From an uncultured Aquimarina sp. (GTDB taxonomy: Bacteria > Bacteroidota > Bacteroidia > Flavobacteriales > Flavobacteriaceae): a DNA stretch of 64,000 nt. Location: positions 1 to 64,000 of the forward strand of contig CANMLG010000016.1 of assembly GCA_947498765.1 (NCBI GenBank). The letters are read 5' to 3'. Position 1 is the stretch's first letter, and the number at the start of each line of letters is the position of its first letter. A model generated the notes under the pieces. The model had not been told where the DNA came from and made no database searches. It saw only the letters and a list, made by a program, of their open reading frames with translations. Made by a program: the position numbers and the translations under genes. Positions 27,076 to 38,345 of this stretch are shown piece by piece.

Positions 27076-30000
27076 ATGAAAAAGATTTTAAGTGTTTTAA
27101 TATTAGTGTTTACTATCAGTTTTACTTATTCTCAAGAGTATCAAATTAGGGTATTTGGAAATTTGGATCAAAGAAGAACTTGCCAAAAAAATGGAAATGG
27201 TATTCAATATATAAGATTTAAAGGTAGTGATGGTAAATTAAAATATGTTTTTGGTAGTGCTAGGCTTAATCCAAAACCAGGTGGGGATGATTTTTCTATT
27301 CAAACTCAATATGCATCAGGTAGGTTTGATTTTAGATTGAATTTTAAAGATACTAGAGATGAAATAAAATTAGAAATATTATCTTTTGGAAAGAAAAAAC
27401 AGAGAGGAGGCTCAGGGTGTAGAGGAGAAAATCACGTAAAATTGAAACTCTTAACTATTCCTTTAAAAACTTGTTTTAGAAAATCTTATGGAAGACAAGA
27501 TGAATTCTTTGAACCATCACGTATTACTACTCAAAATGGCACTATTTTAATAAAAGCATTACCTAAAATTGAGATTACGGATAAACAAGAAGTATTTTGT
27601 AATTCGAAAGGAGCTAATATAAAAGTAACTAAAAACTTTCGAGATAATGAAGTGTTTGAATGGGAGTTTAAAGATTTGTTAGCAACAAAAGAAGTTCCAA
27701 CAGATAAATATGGAGAGCTTTTGAATGAAGTTGAAAGAGCCAGGGAAGACCAAAAGAGGTGTAGTGATGAATCATGTTCAAGAGAAGCTCACGACAGGAT
27801 TCAGAGGTATTCATCTCAAGCATCTCAAATTCCAGAAAATGAAAGGTATAAAACTATAAATTTTCCTACATGGAAAAAAATTATAAATAATAGCTTACAA
27901 GGGAAGTCATCAATAAATTTAAAGTTAAGTGATTTATATAGATCAGCAGCTGATAGAGGAAAAGTTATTAATAAACCCATAGATATAAGGCTTAATCCGA
28001 GATGTAATGAAGAATCTGATTTATCTAACGTCGTTCCTGTTCAATTCTCACCCGAATTGCCTAAAATTAAAGACATTCCCATAATCATAGGGCAATGTGC
28101 ACCAGATAATAGTATTGATATTAAAGTAATCTTTGAAGAGAACTTAAGAGAAGATCAAAAAATAGATTTAGATATACAAAAAGAAACAAGCTCTGGGAAA
28201 TTTGACAAACCTTTTTCTAGTCAAAATAATATAGATAAACTAAGTCCTGATGGAGCTTTTTTTTCGTACACATGGTTAATTGATGATACGAATAGGCAGG
28301 TGTTTACTCCAGGAAATTATAGGCTAGTGTTAACTGCATCAGAAACCACTAATAATAAAACAGCATTAGGATGCACACAGGTGTTTAGAAATTTCACCAT
28401 TAAAACACCACCAGCCCCTGTAGAATTTTCTATTAAATCAACTTTTTTAGCTAGTTGCCCAGATAGAAGGGTAGTGCAAGATAATGGAGCGGTAGGTAGG
28501 GTTTTATCTTCTGGTGAAGTTACAATTAATGCAGTAGGAGGAACAGGGGAATATGAATATAAGTTTGATTATCACGGATGGACTAAAGTTAATTTTCCAT
28601 TTACGCTACCCGTAGTTAGGTTTAGGCATCAAATAGAAGTTAGAGATACTAATGGGTGTGTAGGTACATTAAAAGGAACCAATAATACAATATTTAAATT
28701 TGATATAGAGTCTCCCGAAATAATTACATATGGAACAAATGATAAGCTAACAGCGATACCAGTTAGTAAAAAAGATAAATTAGATGGCAGTATTCAATTT
28801 AAGAGTATTTCTGGTGCTGATCCTATTGTAAGCAATGATGGATTTAATTTTTTTAATTATAAGTTATATTACGAAAATTCCAAAAACACCGATATTCCTG
28901 ATAGGACAGGTAAAGCTCTATTAACAGGTTTTGAAATATCAGATCTGCCAGTGGGGACGCATAAAATAACTTTTTTTAATAAAAATAATTGTGAATCAGA
29001 GAGTTTTGAATTACCAGAAATCAAAACAAATTCGCCTTTAGAATTTATAGTAGCAAAAACTAAAGAGCCTACCTGTCACAATGGAGATGGAGTGTATGAA
29101 ATACAAAATATAAAAGGAGGTGATGGCAACCATAACATACAATGGATACGAATAGATGATACCGGTAAAGAATTTAATATTCCTGGAGGACAAACAATAA
29201 CGGCTTCCAATGAATTTAATTATAAAGTAAAAATTACCGATGGTCGAGGAGTAAGCCTAATCAAAGATGCACCAGCTTTTAATGCCCCTCAAGAAATAAT
29301 ATTTACTGTTGATGTAGATAAACCAATATTATGTAATGGAAGCGATGCTTCTATAAAAATAAATGCTTCGGGAGGGAACGGGATTTATGAATATGGTATT
29401 AATGAGGCTGGAAGTTACACCTGGCAATCAGAAAATGAATTTTCATTGCCAGCTAAACGAACACCTTACCAATTTAGAGTTCGAGATGTGAATACCAAAA
29501 CATGTATTACAGAAGTCAAGGATTTATTGATTAGCCAGCCACCTCTACTTGAGATAAGTTTAGATGATGGTAAAGGGCCAGCAGTAGTGCATAATACAGT
29601 TTTTGGTGAAGCCAAAGGAGAAATTCATGTAAAGGCTACTGGAGGTGTTCCCAGAGAAAAGAAGTATTTTTTATGGAAAGACGGGGTTAAAGTTGATGAT
29701 ACAGAAGAAATAATAAATTCGGAAACTTATAGTTTTAAAAATTTATCAGCTGGAGAATATATTGTTTTGGTTGAAGATATAAATAAATGTGCTGCTTTCA
29801 TAAATGAAATTGGAGTACCAAAGCCTGTAGTAATAACCCAACCCGAAGAATTAAGTGTTGGAATATTTGGAGTTGGTGCAGTACGAGAAACCTTTACTTT
29901 AGCTTGTAAAGGGGATGTTACGGCTTTAGTAGCTGTTCCTGAAGGTGGATCGTTGAATTACGAGCCTTCTTCATCTTACCAATGGTACAAAAATGGAACA

Positions 30001-33000
30001 CTTTTAAAAGGAGAGAATAATCAGGTTATAATAAATGCTACAGCAGGAATCTATGAAGTAACGGTAAACGATGGCGCAACTACTTCTAAAAAATCAGCAG
30101 AATTTATAGTAAGTGAACCAGCAGAAAAAGTGAGTTTTACACTTGAAAGTAAAGAAGAAAAATGCCATAGTACTGATGGTTTTTTAACTATTAATGCTAA
30201 AGGAGGTAACGGAGGCTATAGTTATTCCATTGATGGAGGAGAAACATTTGTTTCTATGAAGGACAGTCATACCTCATTATTACTTCCAGAAAAAGAATAT
30301 ACGGTTATTGTAAAAGATGAAAAAGACTGTGAAGCACCAGCTCAAAAAATAAAGCTTAGTTCTCCGCAAGACATTAAAATTAATCTTGTAAAAAAAGTAG
30401 ATCTTAAAATTAAAGGAACTTCAACAGGAAGTATCGAGGTGAAAGCCTCGGGAGGTGTTGGCCCATTTACTTATGAATGGATAAAAGTGGGAGATGATAC
30501 GTTTACTAAAACCACAAGTAAAATTACTAATCTAACTGAAGGGGATTATGGAGTAATAATATTAGATAAAAATGAATGTAGGAAAATACAAAGGTTTACT
30601 ATAAACTCACCAGAATTCTTAGTAATTAAAGAAATCAAAGTACCCGAAATCAAATGCTTTGATAGTGAAGTGGAATTAGAAGCCGTAGTAACTGGAGGGG
30701 TAGCGGCCGGGGATTATGAATACTTATGGTTTTACAGACAAAATGATGGTGATCCAATAGAAGAGATTGAAAATAATAGTAAGTATTTGAGTATAAAACA
30801 ACCAGGGTTTTATGGAGTAGGAGTTGCAGATGATAATGGTGCTAGAAATGGTTTTTCTATTACAGTTGATTATCCCGAAACCATAGTTGTTTCAAAAGTG
30901 AATGCTACTCATGTAAAATGTTTTGGAGAGGCTACAGGAGCTATTGATGTAACTGTTGCTGGCGGTACAAATGATAATATAACAGGTAAGCCTGCGTACA
31001 CTTATTTATGGAAAAAAATAGGAGATGCTAAATTTAGTGCTAAAACAAAAGCTATTAAGGGGTTAAGTATAGGTAAATATCAAGTAACTGTTGCCGATGC
31101 TAACGATTGTAAAATAACAAGTAAAGAAATTGAAGTTACTGGTCCCCAAAAAGCATTGGATATAAGTACTCCAATAGCAGTTACAAATGCTACAGGTTTT
31201 GGTTTATCTACTGGAGCTATAGACTTAAAAGTTACTGGAGGTACTGCTCCTTATACATATACTTGGGAAAAAGAAGGGGATTCAACCTTTAAAGATCCCG
31301 AAACAAGTAAGCTATTAGCTATATCAGCGGGTACTTATAAAGTAGTAATTACTGATGCTGAAGGTTGTGAGTTGCCAGAAAGTGTTGTAGTGAGACAGCC
31401 AGAAAAATTGGAGGTTAGCATTAATCAACTTTTAGATGAAAATAATATATTCTGTTTTGGCGATAAAACTAAACAAGGATTAGAGAGTACTGTAAAAGGA
31501 GGAGCAGCAGGCGATTATTCCTATGAATGGACCGAAGCCTCCGATGCTAAAAAAATCCTTTATACTACTCCGGATACACCGGTATTAGTAGCAGGTACAT
31601 ATACGCTAACGGTAATTGATAGTAATAAAAATAAAGCTACTGCAACTTATAAAGTGGAAGCGCCAGAAAAAATTAAAATCAGTTATACAAAGACTGATGT
31701 TTTATGTAAAGGAGAAAAAACAGGAAGTATTGATGTTACAGTTACAGGAGGAATTACCGATAAATCTGGCTACACATTTTTATGGACTAAAGGAGGGGAG
31801 ACTACCAAAGATTTAAAAAAGCTTCCTGCCGGTGAGTATGAGTTAATTGTTAGTGATAAACATTGTAGTACTAGCATAACTATTAAAATTACCCAACCTT
31901 CAGAAAAATTAGCGATAGCAAAAGAAACTGTCGAAGCAGTATCGGGTAACGGGTTAAAAAATGGAAGTATTGAAGTAACAGTAACTGGAGGTAAACCAGC
32001 GTATACGTATAGTTGGGAAAATGAGTCAGGGGAAAATTTAGATGATTCATCCACTACTAATAAAATAGAAGGATTAGCCGCAGGGAGTTATAGCTTAACT
32101 ATAAAAGATAGTAATAAGTGTTCATTAGTAGTTAGTTATGAAATTAGCGAACCCAAGGCCTTAATTATAGGAGAAATAGAAACAGAAGCGATAGTCTGTT
32201 TTGGAGATCAAGGTAGTTTAACTGTATCTGAAGTAACTGGAGGAACAGGAGATTACAGCTATGAGTGGAAGGATTCTAGTGGAGAAGTAATATCAAATGA
32301 AGCAAGCACTGGGAAAATTGAAACCGGGGTTTATAGTATAAAAGTTGAGGATAGTAAAGGGAATTCAAAATCCAAAAAGAATATAGAACTTAAAGCTCCA
32401 GAAAAATTAGAAATCAAGAATATTACCACAACAGATGTAAGTTGTTACAATGGTGCAAATGGAAGTATTGAGTTAGAAGTAGTAGGCGGTACTGGAAATT
32501 ATTCTTATGATTGGAGTGTAGCAGCAGAGCAAGGGAATACTATCTCTAAATTAACAGCAGGGATCTACACGGTAATCGTAAGTGACGGCTTATCTTGTTC
32601 AACATCAAAAGTGAGTATAGAAATTACGGAGCCCGATGTGTTTGCAATAAGCGATGTGGATATAAAAAAGAGTGTAGGCCTAAATGAAGCTAATGGAAAT
32701 ATTAAGCTTAAAATTACGGGCGGTTTACCTCCATATAACTATATCTGGACTAAATTAGAAAAAGGGGAAGAAATCACAGAAAAAGAGGAGTTAAAAAGTG
32801 ATGAGCCAACAACAGACTTGTCTAATGTAGCTGCAGGGGTATATAAAATTGTAATTAATGATGCCAAAGGTTGTGAAGTAAGTGATTCTTATAATTTAGG
32901 CGCATTAGAAATACCAATAGTCGAAATAAAAGAGAAACAATCTATAAGCTGTAATGGAGAAAGCAATGGAAGTTTAGAGGTAGTTATAAAAGGAGGAGCA

Positions 33001-36000
33001 GGAGGTAATATTGTTACCTGGTACAATAACCTAGATAAAACAAAACCAATAGAAACCAATACAGAGGTAATTACGGGTTTATCAGCGGGTACTTATTTTG
33101 TTAAGGTGATCAATATTGACAAAGTTGAAGTAAAAAGTGATCCTTTTACATTGAAAGAGCCTAATTTGATTACCGCCGAGATTGAAGCTGTAGAGGTAAC
33201 ATGTTTTGAAGGTAATAATGGAGCATTAATTGTAAAAGCAACAGGCGGTACTGCAGATCTTTTTGAATACCGCTATAAAAAACAGGAAGGAACTTATGGA
33301 GCATGGATTGCATTTGAGACTAAAAATGAGAGTACTATTACAGATTTAGTAGCTGCTATTTATGAAGTTCAAGTAAGAAATACGAATCGATGTTTTTATA
33401 AAACCTTAGATGTTGTAGGAGTATTATCGACAGAAATTACCCAACCTTCAGAAAAATTAGCGATAGCAAAAGAAACTGTCGAAGCAGTATCTGGTAACGG
33501 GTTAAAAAATGGAAGTATTGAAGTAACAGTAACTGGAGGTACTCCAGCGTATTCGTATAGTTGGGAAAATGAGTCAGGGGAAAATTTAGATGATTTATCC
33601 ACTACTAATAAAATAGAAGGATTAGCAGCAGGGAGTTATAGCTTAACTATAAAAGATAGTAATGAGTGTCCGTTGATAGTTAGTTATGAAATTAGTGAAC
33701 CAAACGCCTTAATTATAGGAGAAATAGAAACAGAAGCGATAGCCTGTTTTGGAGGTCAAGGAAGTTTAACGCTAACCGAAATAACTGGAGGAACAGGAGA
33801 TTATAGCTATGAGTGGAAGGATTCTAGTGGAGAAGTAATATCAAATGAAGCAAGCACTGGGAAAATTGAAACCGGGGTTTATAGTATAAAAGTTGAGGAT
33901 AGTAAAGGGAATTCAAAATCCAAAAAGAATATAGAACTTAAAGCTCCAGAAAAATTAGAAATAAGGAATATCAAAACAACTGACATAAGTTGTTACAATG
34001 GCGCAAATGGAAGTATTGAGTTAGAAGTAGTAGGCGGTACCGGAGATTATTCTTATGAATGGAGTGTAGCAGCAGAGCAAGGGAATACTATCTCTAAATT
34101 AACAGCAGGGATCTACACGGTAATCGTAAGTGACGGCTTATCTTGTTCAACATCAAAAGTGAGTATAGAAATTACGGAGCCCGATGTGTTTGCAATAAGC
34201 GATGTGGATATAAAAAAGAGTGTAGGCCTAAATGAAGCTAATGGAAATATTCAGCTTAAAATTACCGGCGGTTTACCTCCATATACTTACAGGTGGCTTA
34301 AGTTAGAAAAAGGGAAAGAAATCACAGAAAAAGAGGAGTTAAAAAGTGATGAGCCAACAACAGAATTGTCTAATGTAGCTGCAGGGGTATATAAAATTGT
34401 AATTAATGATGCCAAAGGTTGTGAAGTAAGTGATTCTTATAATTTAGGAGCTTCTGAAATTCCTAAAGTAGTTATAGAGGAAATAACACCAATTACTTGT
34501 AATGGAGGAGAAAATGGAAGTTTAAGAGCAGTAGTAACTGGGGGTATTGGAGGAAATCAATACACATGGTATAATGAAATTGATCCGGATACACCCATAG
34601 GGAATACTACCGAAATATTGAGCAATATAAAATCGGGAAATTATTTCGTAATTGTTGAAAATGCGGAAGGAATCAAAGTAGTTAGTGATACTTTTGAAGT
34701 AGTAGCACCTGCGATTTTAGATGTAACAATAAGTGATGTAACACCAGTTACGTGTTTTGGTAATACAGATGGTCAAATAAGTATTGAGGCAACAGGAACT
34801 ATTACAGATCGTTTTGAATATAGATATAGAAGATCAGAAGGTATTTTTAGTAATTGGATTTCGTTTTCGGAGGCTAGCAAAAGTAAGCTCTCAAATTTAG
34901 CATCAGACTTGTATGAAATCGAAGTTAGAAATACGAAGGGATGCTTTTATAAAGTAATAGCAGATGAATTGTTAGTAAGAGTAACGGAACCAATACTTCT
35001 TGCTATAGCCTCAGAAGAAGTAAAAGGGCTTACTGGTTTTGGAAAGAATAATGGGAGTATCGAAGTAGCAATTACAGGAGGAACTCCAGCGTATAGTTAC
35101 AGTTGGGAAAATGAGTTGGGAGAAAATTTAGATGCCTTATCAACAACCAATAAAATAGAAGGATTAGCCGCAGGGGGTTATAACTTAACTATTAAAGACA
35201 GTAATGAATGTTCATTAGTAGTTAGTTATACAATATCAGAACCAGGGGCTTTGGTTATAGGAGAAATAGAAACAGAAGCGATAGCTTGTTATGGAGATCA
35301 AGGAAGTTTAACAGTAGCAGAAGTGACCGGCGGATCGGGCGATTATAGCTATGAGTGGAAGAATTCCAGTGGAGAAGTAATATCAAGTGAAGCAAGTACG
35401 GGTGAAGTAGGAGCTGGAGTGTATAGTATAAAAGTTGAGGATAGTAAAGGGAATTCAATCTCTAAAGGGGCTATTGAACTCAACGCCCCAGAAAAATTAG
35501 AAATCAAGAATATTATTACTACGGATGTAAGTTGTTACAATGGAACAGATGGAGCTATTGCTATAGAAGTGATAGGTGGTACTGGAAATTATACATATGA
35601 ATGGAATGTATTAGGAGAGCAAAGTAATACGATAGAAGGTTTACAGGCAGGTGAATATACCGTATCAGTAACAGACACTAATTTATGTGCAACGTCTCTA
35701 ACAACAATAAGCATTCAACAGCCAACGCTATTTAAAATAGATAAGGTAGTACTTAATAAGAGTACTGATATCAACGAAACAAATGGAAATATTCAGATAG
35801 AAATAGTAGGTGGAATTCCTCCTTATGATTACGTATGGACGAGTACCAAAGAAGGAGTGTTTAAAGTAGAAAGAGAGGAGCTGAAATCGGATAATAAAAT
35901 AACCAGTTTATTTAATATTACTGCGGGTATTTATACAATTGAAATTACAGATGCAAAGGGCTGTAAGTTGACTGATACCTATGATTTAGAAAAATCAAAG

Positions 36001-38280
36001 ACCCCTAAGGTGACAATAGAGGAAATAACATCAATTACTTGTAGCGGAGGTAATAATGCAAGTATAAAAGCTGAGGTAATAGGAGGTATAGGGGGTAATA
36101 AATATACTTGGTATAACGAAATTGCCCCCACTATGCCAATAGGAAATAATACAGCATTTTTAAATAATATAGAAGCAGGCAAGTATTTTGTAGTAATAAC
36201 TAATGCAGAAGATATTGAAGTAGTAAGTGCTATTTTTGAAGTAGCTCAACCAAGTGCTATAAAGGCAGAAATAAGTCAAATAAATCCAATAACTTGTGTA
36301 GGAAGCAATGATGGTCAAATAACTATTAAGGCGGTAGGTGCTATTTCGGATCGTTTTGAATACCGTTACAGAAAATTAGGAGAAGCTTATAGTCGTTGGA
36401 GTTTCTTTGAGAATGCTAATGAAAGTACTATTTCGGGCTTACAATCGGGAACCTACGATATTCAAGTTCGTAATACAAACGGTTGTTTTTACAGTGATTT
36501 AGATAATAACAATTTGTTACAAGTAGAATTATTAGCACCAACACCTTTAGCTATTAATTTGATAAATAAACAATCACCTAGTGGTTTTGGTTTAAAAAAT
36601 GGAAATATAGAGGTGGCAATAAGTGGAGGAAAACCAGCTTATGTTTATAAGTGGGTAAATAATAAAGGAGAGGAATTTGTGGCTCAAAATGAACTTTCTA
36701 ATATAGGTGTTGGAACATATAATTTAGAAATAACTGATGCTAATTTATGTATGATTAATAAAGAGTTTTTAATCGAAGAACCAGATGAAATAAGTGTGAC
36801 TATTGATGTTGAAAAAGTGATACTTTGTCATGGTGAAGCTAGTGGAGTTATAAAAGCAGTAATAGAAACAGGGATTTCGCAAAGTCCATTTACTTATGAA
36901 TGGATAAATACAGCAACTCCATCAACTATTATTTCAACCAATAGTACTGTCGAAGGTTTAGAGGCAGGGACTTACTTTGTTAAAGTTACAGATACTCTAG
37001 GTAATAGCATTATTAGTAATGAGATTGAATTAATCCAACCCGAAGCATTAGAAGCAACTATTAAAGCGGACTATGAATTTTGCGGGGATGGGAATGATTG
37101 GAATCTAAGAGTTGATGTAAGTGGAGGGAAGTCACCATATCGTTATCAATGGAGTAATGCCCAAACAACATCTGGTATTGAAGGGGTAAAAGCACAATAT
37201 TATTCAGTAAAAATTATTGACGCTAATAATTGTGAAATTAATAAAGAAATCAATTTAGAGGTTCCTTTATCCTTGTCCATTTTAGAAGAAATAAAAAAGC
37301 CAACATGTATAAATGCATGTGATGCAAGTGTAAATTTAATAATAAGCAATGGGAATGCGCCATATATAATTGAGTGGAGTAATGGAGGAATTACTGAAGA
37401 AATTCAAGATGTATGTGCTGGTACATATACCGTTAATGTTATTGATGCTAATGGGTGTAAAGTTGAAAAAACCATTGAAATAAGTAATCCAGATATCATA
37501 GATTTTGATTTAGGAGATGATGTGACTTTATGTGCAAACCAAACAAAAATAATTGATGCCACAATACCAGAGGCTAGTACTTACAAATGGATTTATGAAG
37601 AAGAAGTGGTTAGTAATGAATCTAGCATTGAAGTTAATAAAACTGGAATATATTCTGTAGAAATAATCACAGAAAGTGGTTGTCAATTAAATGATCAGAT
37701 TTTTATTGAAGCAACAACAACAGAAATTACAGCAGAATTTTTTGTTTCCACGCAAGTGTTTACAAATGAGAAATTTGTTATAGTGAATAACTCCTCTACT
37801 CAGATAGATGCTTTAAAATGGATAATTCCCGAGAATGCTAACATTGTATATCAAGATGATAATTATGCTGAATTAAGTTTTGAACAAGCTGGGGAATATC
37901 AATTAGGTGTGGATGTAGAGCTTGGTTTGTGTAAAGCGTCACAAACAAAATCAATTGTTGTAGTTGATAGAACGTTTGTTGAAAATGAAGATGAAGATGG
38001 AGTAGAAAACGAAAAGGTAAACTTGTTTGTTGATTATACAATTTTGCCTAATCCGTCAGTTGATAAAAAGTTTTTAGTTAAAGTTGATTTATCAAAAGAA
38101 GCTCCTATTAATTTGAAAATATTTAATGCCATAACCAATTCTATAGCCGCTGTAAGAGAAGGGGCATTGGAAAAATCATATGAATTTCAATTTGACTTAG
38201 AAAACCAATCACCAGGTTTGTATTTCGTTTTGTTAGAAACATCAGAAGGGAATAGAGTTATGAAATTGATTTTAAATTAA
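27076..38280 (+). CDS. Giant SprB-repeat adhesin with T9SS type A sorting domain
   Basis: A 3734-residue surface protein. After the signal peptide MKKILSVLILVFTISFTYSQ comes a non-repeat N-terminal region (about 20-650). Then come dozens of SprB-like immunoglobulin-fold repeats with the pattern CfGxxNGSIxVxVTGGTxxYxYxW...LxAGxYxVxVxDxxGC. Such repeats occur in SprB, the mobile adhesin of flavobacterial gliding, and in other T9SS cargo. Residues about 1606-3154 contain three 515-residue super-repeats, two of them nearly identical. The C-terminus (ILPNPSVDKKFLVKV ... SPGLYFVLLET) is a type A T9SS sorting domain from about residue 3656; F. johnsoniae SprB itself uses a different C-terminal type. 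It is the last gene of the cassette and is followed by a terminator. Adhesion is inferred; a gliding role is not shown. Confidence 0.9.
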   Translation: MKKILSVLILVFTISFTYSQEYQIRVFGNLDQRRTCQKNGNGIQYIRFKGSDGKLKYVFGSARLNPKPGGDDFSIQTQYASGRFDFRLNFKDTRDEIKLEILSFGKKKQRGGSGCRGENHVKLKLLTIPLKTCFRKSYGRQDEFFEPSRITTQNGTILIKALPKIEITDKQEVFCNSKGANIKVTKNFRDNEVFEWEFKDLLATKEVPTDKYGELLNEVERAREDQKRCSDESCSREAHDRIQRYSSQASQIPENERYKTINFPTWKKIINNSLQGKSSINLKLSDLYRSAADRGKVINKPIDIRLNPRCNEESDLSNVVPVQFSPELPKIKDIPIIIGQCAPDNSIDIKVIFEENLREDQKIDLDIQKETSSGKFDKPFSSQNNIDKLSPDGAFFSYTWLIDDTNRQVFTPGNYRLVLTASETTNNKTALGCTQVFRNFTIKTPPAPVEFSIKSTFLASCPDRRVVQDNGAVGRVLSSGEVTINAVGGTGEYEYKFDYHGWTKVNFPFTLPVVRFRHQIEVRDTNGCVGTLKGTNNTIFKFDIESPEIITYGTNDKLTAIPVSKKDKLDGSIQFKSISGADPIVSNDGFNFFNYKLYYENSKNTDIPDRTGKALLTGFEISDLPVGTHKITFFNKNNCESESFELPEIKTNSPLEFIVAKTKEPTCHNGDGVYEIQNIKGGDGNHNIQWIRIDDTGKEFNIPGGQTITASNEFNYKVKITDGRGVSLIKDAPAFNAPQEIIFTVDVDKPILCNGSDASIKINASGGNGIYEYGINEAGSYTWQSENEFSLPAKRTPYQFRVRDVNTKTCITEVKDLLISQPPLLEISLDDGKGPAVVHNTVFGEAKGEIHVKATGGVPREKKYFLWKDGVKVDDTEEIINSETYSFKNLSAGEYIVLVEDINKCAAFINEIGVPKPVVITQPEELSVGIFGVGAVRETFTLACKGDVTALVAVPEGGSLNYEPSSSYQWYKNGTLLKGENNQVIINATAGIYEVTVNDGATTSKKSAEFIVSEPAEKVSFTLESKEEKCHSTDGFLTINAKGGNGGYSYSIDGGETFVSMKDSHTSLLLPEKEYTVIVKDEKDCEAPAQKIKLSSPQDIKINLVKKVDLKIKGTSTGSIEVKASGGVGPFTYEWIKVGDDTFTKTTSKITNLTEGDYGVIILDKNECRKIQRFTINSPEFLVIKEIKVPEIKCFDSEVELEAVVTGGVAAGDYEYLWFYRQNDGDPIEEIENNSKYLSIKQPGFYGVGVADDNGARNGFSITVDYPETIVVSKVNATHVKCFGEATGAIDVTVAGGTNDNITGKPAYTYLWKKIGDAKFSAKTKAIKGLSIGKYQVTVADANDCKITSKEIEVTGPQKALDISTPIAVTNATGFGLSTGAIDLKVTGGTAPYTYTWEKEGDSTFKDPETSKLLAISAGTYKVVITDAEGCELPESVVVRQPEKLEVSINQLLDENNIFCFGDKTKQGLESTVKGGAAGDYSYEWTEASDAKKILYTTPDTPVLVAGTYTLTVIDSNKNKATATYKVEAPEKIKISYTKTDVLCKGEKTGSIDVTVTGGITDKSGYTFLWTKGGETTKDLKKLPAGEYELIVSDKHCSTSITIKITQPSEKLAIAKETVEAVSGNGLKNGSIEVTVTGGKPAYTYSWENESGENLDDSSTTNKIEGLAAGSYSLTIKDSNKCSLVVSYEISEPKALIIGEIETEAIVCFGDQGSLTVSEVTGGTGDYSYEWKDSSGEVISNEASTGKIETGVYSIKVEDSKGNSKSKKNIELKAPEKLEIKNITTTDVSCYNGANGSIELEVVGGTGNYSYDWSVAAEQGNTISKLTAGIYTVIVSDGLSCSTSKVSIEITEPDVFAISDVDIKKSVGLNEANGNIKLKITGGLPPYNYIWTKLEKGEEITEKEELKSDEPTTDLSNVAAGVYKIVINDAKGCEVSDSYNLGALEIPIVEIKEKQSISCNGESNGSLEVVIKGGAGGNIVTWYNNLDKTKPIETNTEVITGLSAGTYFVKVINIDKVEVKSDPFTLKEPNLITAEIEAVEVTCFEGNNGALIVKATGGTADLFEYRYKKQEGTYGAWIAFETKNESTITDLVAAIYEVQVRNTNRCFYKTLDVVGVLSTEITQPSEKLAIAKETVEAVSGNGLKNGSIEVTVTGGTPAYSYSWENESGENLDDLSTTNKIEGLAAGSYSLTIKDSNECPLIVSYEISEPNALIIGEIETEAIACFGGQGSLTLTEITGGTGDYSYEWKDSSGEVISNEASTGKIETGVYSIKVEDSKGNSKSKKNIELKAPEKLEIRNIKTTDISCYNGANGSIELEVVGGTGDYSYEWSVAAEQGNTISKLTAGIYTVIVSDGLSCSTSKVSIEITEPDVFAISDVDIKKSVGLNEANGNIQLKITGGLPPYTYRWLKLEKGKEITEKEELKSDEPTTELSNVAAGVYKIVINDAKGCEVSDSYNLGASEIPKVVIEEITPITCNGGENGSLRAVVTGGIGGNQYTWYNEIDPDTPIGNTTEILSNIKSGNYFVIVENAEGIKVVSDTFEVVAPAILDVTISDVTPVTCFGNTDGQISIEATGTITDRFEYRYRRSEGIFSNWISFSEASKSKLSNLASDLYEIEVRNTKGCFYKVIADELLVRVTEPILLAIASEEVKGLTGFGKNNGSIEVAITGGTPAYSYSWENELGENLDALSTTNKIEGLAAGGYNLTIKDSNECSLVVSYTISEPGALVIGEIETEAIACYGDQGSLTVAEVTGGSGDYSYEWKNSSGEVISSEASTGEVGAGVYSIKVEDSKGNSISKGAIELNAPEKLEIKNIITTDVSCYNGTDGAIAIEVIGGTGNYTYEWNVLGEQSNTIEGLQAGEYTVSVTDTNLCATSLTTISIQQPTLFKIDKVVLNKSTDINETNGNIQIEIVGGIPPYDYVWTSTKEGVFKVEREELKSDNKITSLFNITAGIYTIEITDAKGCKLTDTYDLEKSKTPKVTIEEITSITCSGGNNASIKAEVIGGIGGNKYTWYNEIAPTMPIGNNTAFLNNIEAGKYFVVITNAEDIEVVSAIFEVAQPSAIKAEISQINPITCVGSNDGQITIKAVGAISDRFEYRYRKLGEAYSRWSFFENANESTISGLQSGTYDIQVRNTNGCFYSDLDNNNLLQVELLAPTPLAINLINKQSPSGFGLKNGNIEVAISGGKPAYVYKWVNNKGEEFVAQNELSNIGVGTYNLEITDANLCMINKEFLIEEPDEISVTIDVEKVILCHGEASGVIKAVIETGISQSPFTYEWINTATPSTIISTNSTVEGLEAGTYFVKVTDTLGNSIISNEIELIQPEALEATIKADYEFCGDGNDWNLRVDVSGGKSPYRYQWSNAQTTSGIEGVKAQYYSVKIIDANNCEINKEINLEVPLSLSILEEIKKPTCINACDASVNLIISNGNAPYIIEWSNGGITEEIQDVCAGTYTVNVIDANGCKVEKTIEISNPDIIDFDLGDDVTLCANQTKIIDATIPEASTYKWIYEEEVVSNESSIEVNKTGIYSVEIITESGCQLNDQIFIEATTTEITAEFFVSTQVFTNEKFVIVNNSSTQIDALKWIIPENANIVYQDDNYAELSFEQAGEYQLGVDVELGLCKASQTKSIVVVDRTFVENEDEDGVENEKVNLFVDYTILPNPSVDKKFLVKVDLSKEAPINLKIFNAITNSIAAVREGALEKSYEFQFDLENQSPGLYFVLLETSEGNRVMKLILN
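31891..36540 (+). repeat. Three tandem ~1.55 kb super-repeats inside the adhesin gene
   Basis: Copies begin near 31891, 33439 and 34987. Copies 1 and 2 share long identical DNA stretches, for example the blocks starting ACCCAACCTTCAGAAAAATT and those around 32530-32680 versus 34080-34230. The offset is 1548 bp (516 codons). Copy 3 is offset by about 1542 bp and has diverged more. Each copy holds about six SprB-like repeats, and the in-frame period keeps the reading frame intact. Confidence 0.85.
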
Positions 38281-38345
38281 AAAGAGTGGGAAAAGAGAAA
38301 AATTATACGATTTTGATTTAATAATTTTATAGGCATATTCAGAGA

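Noticed and set aside
27076-38280. Calling the adhesin SprB itself
   Set aside because: The repeats match, but the neighbours are not those of the known sprB locus and the C-terminus is a type A sorting domain, so only SprB-repeat adhesin is supported.
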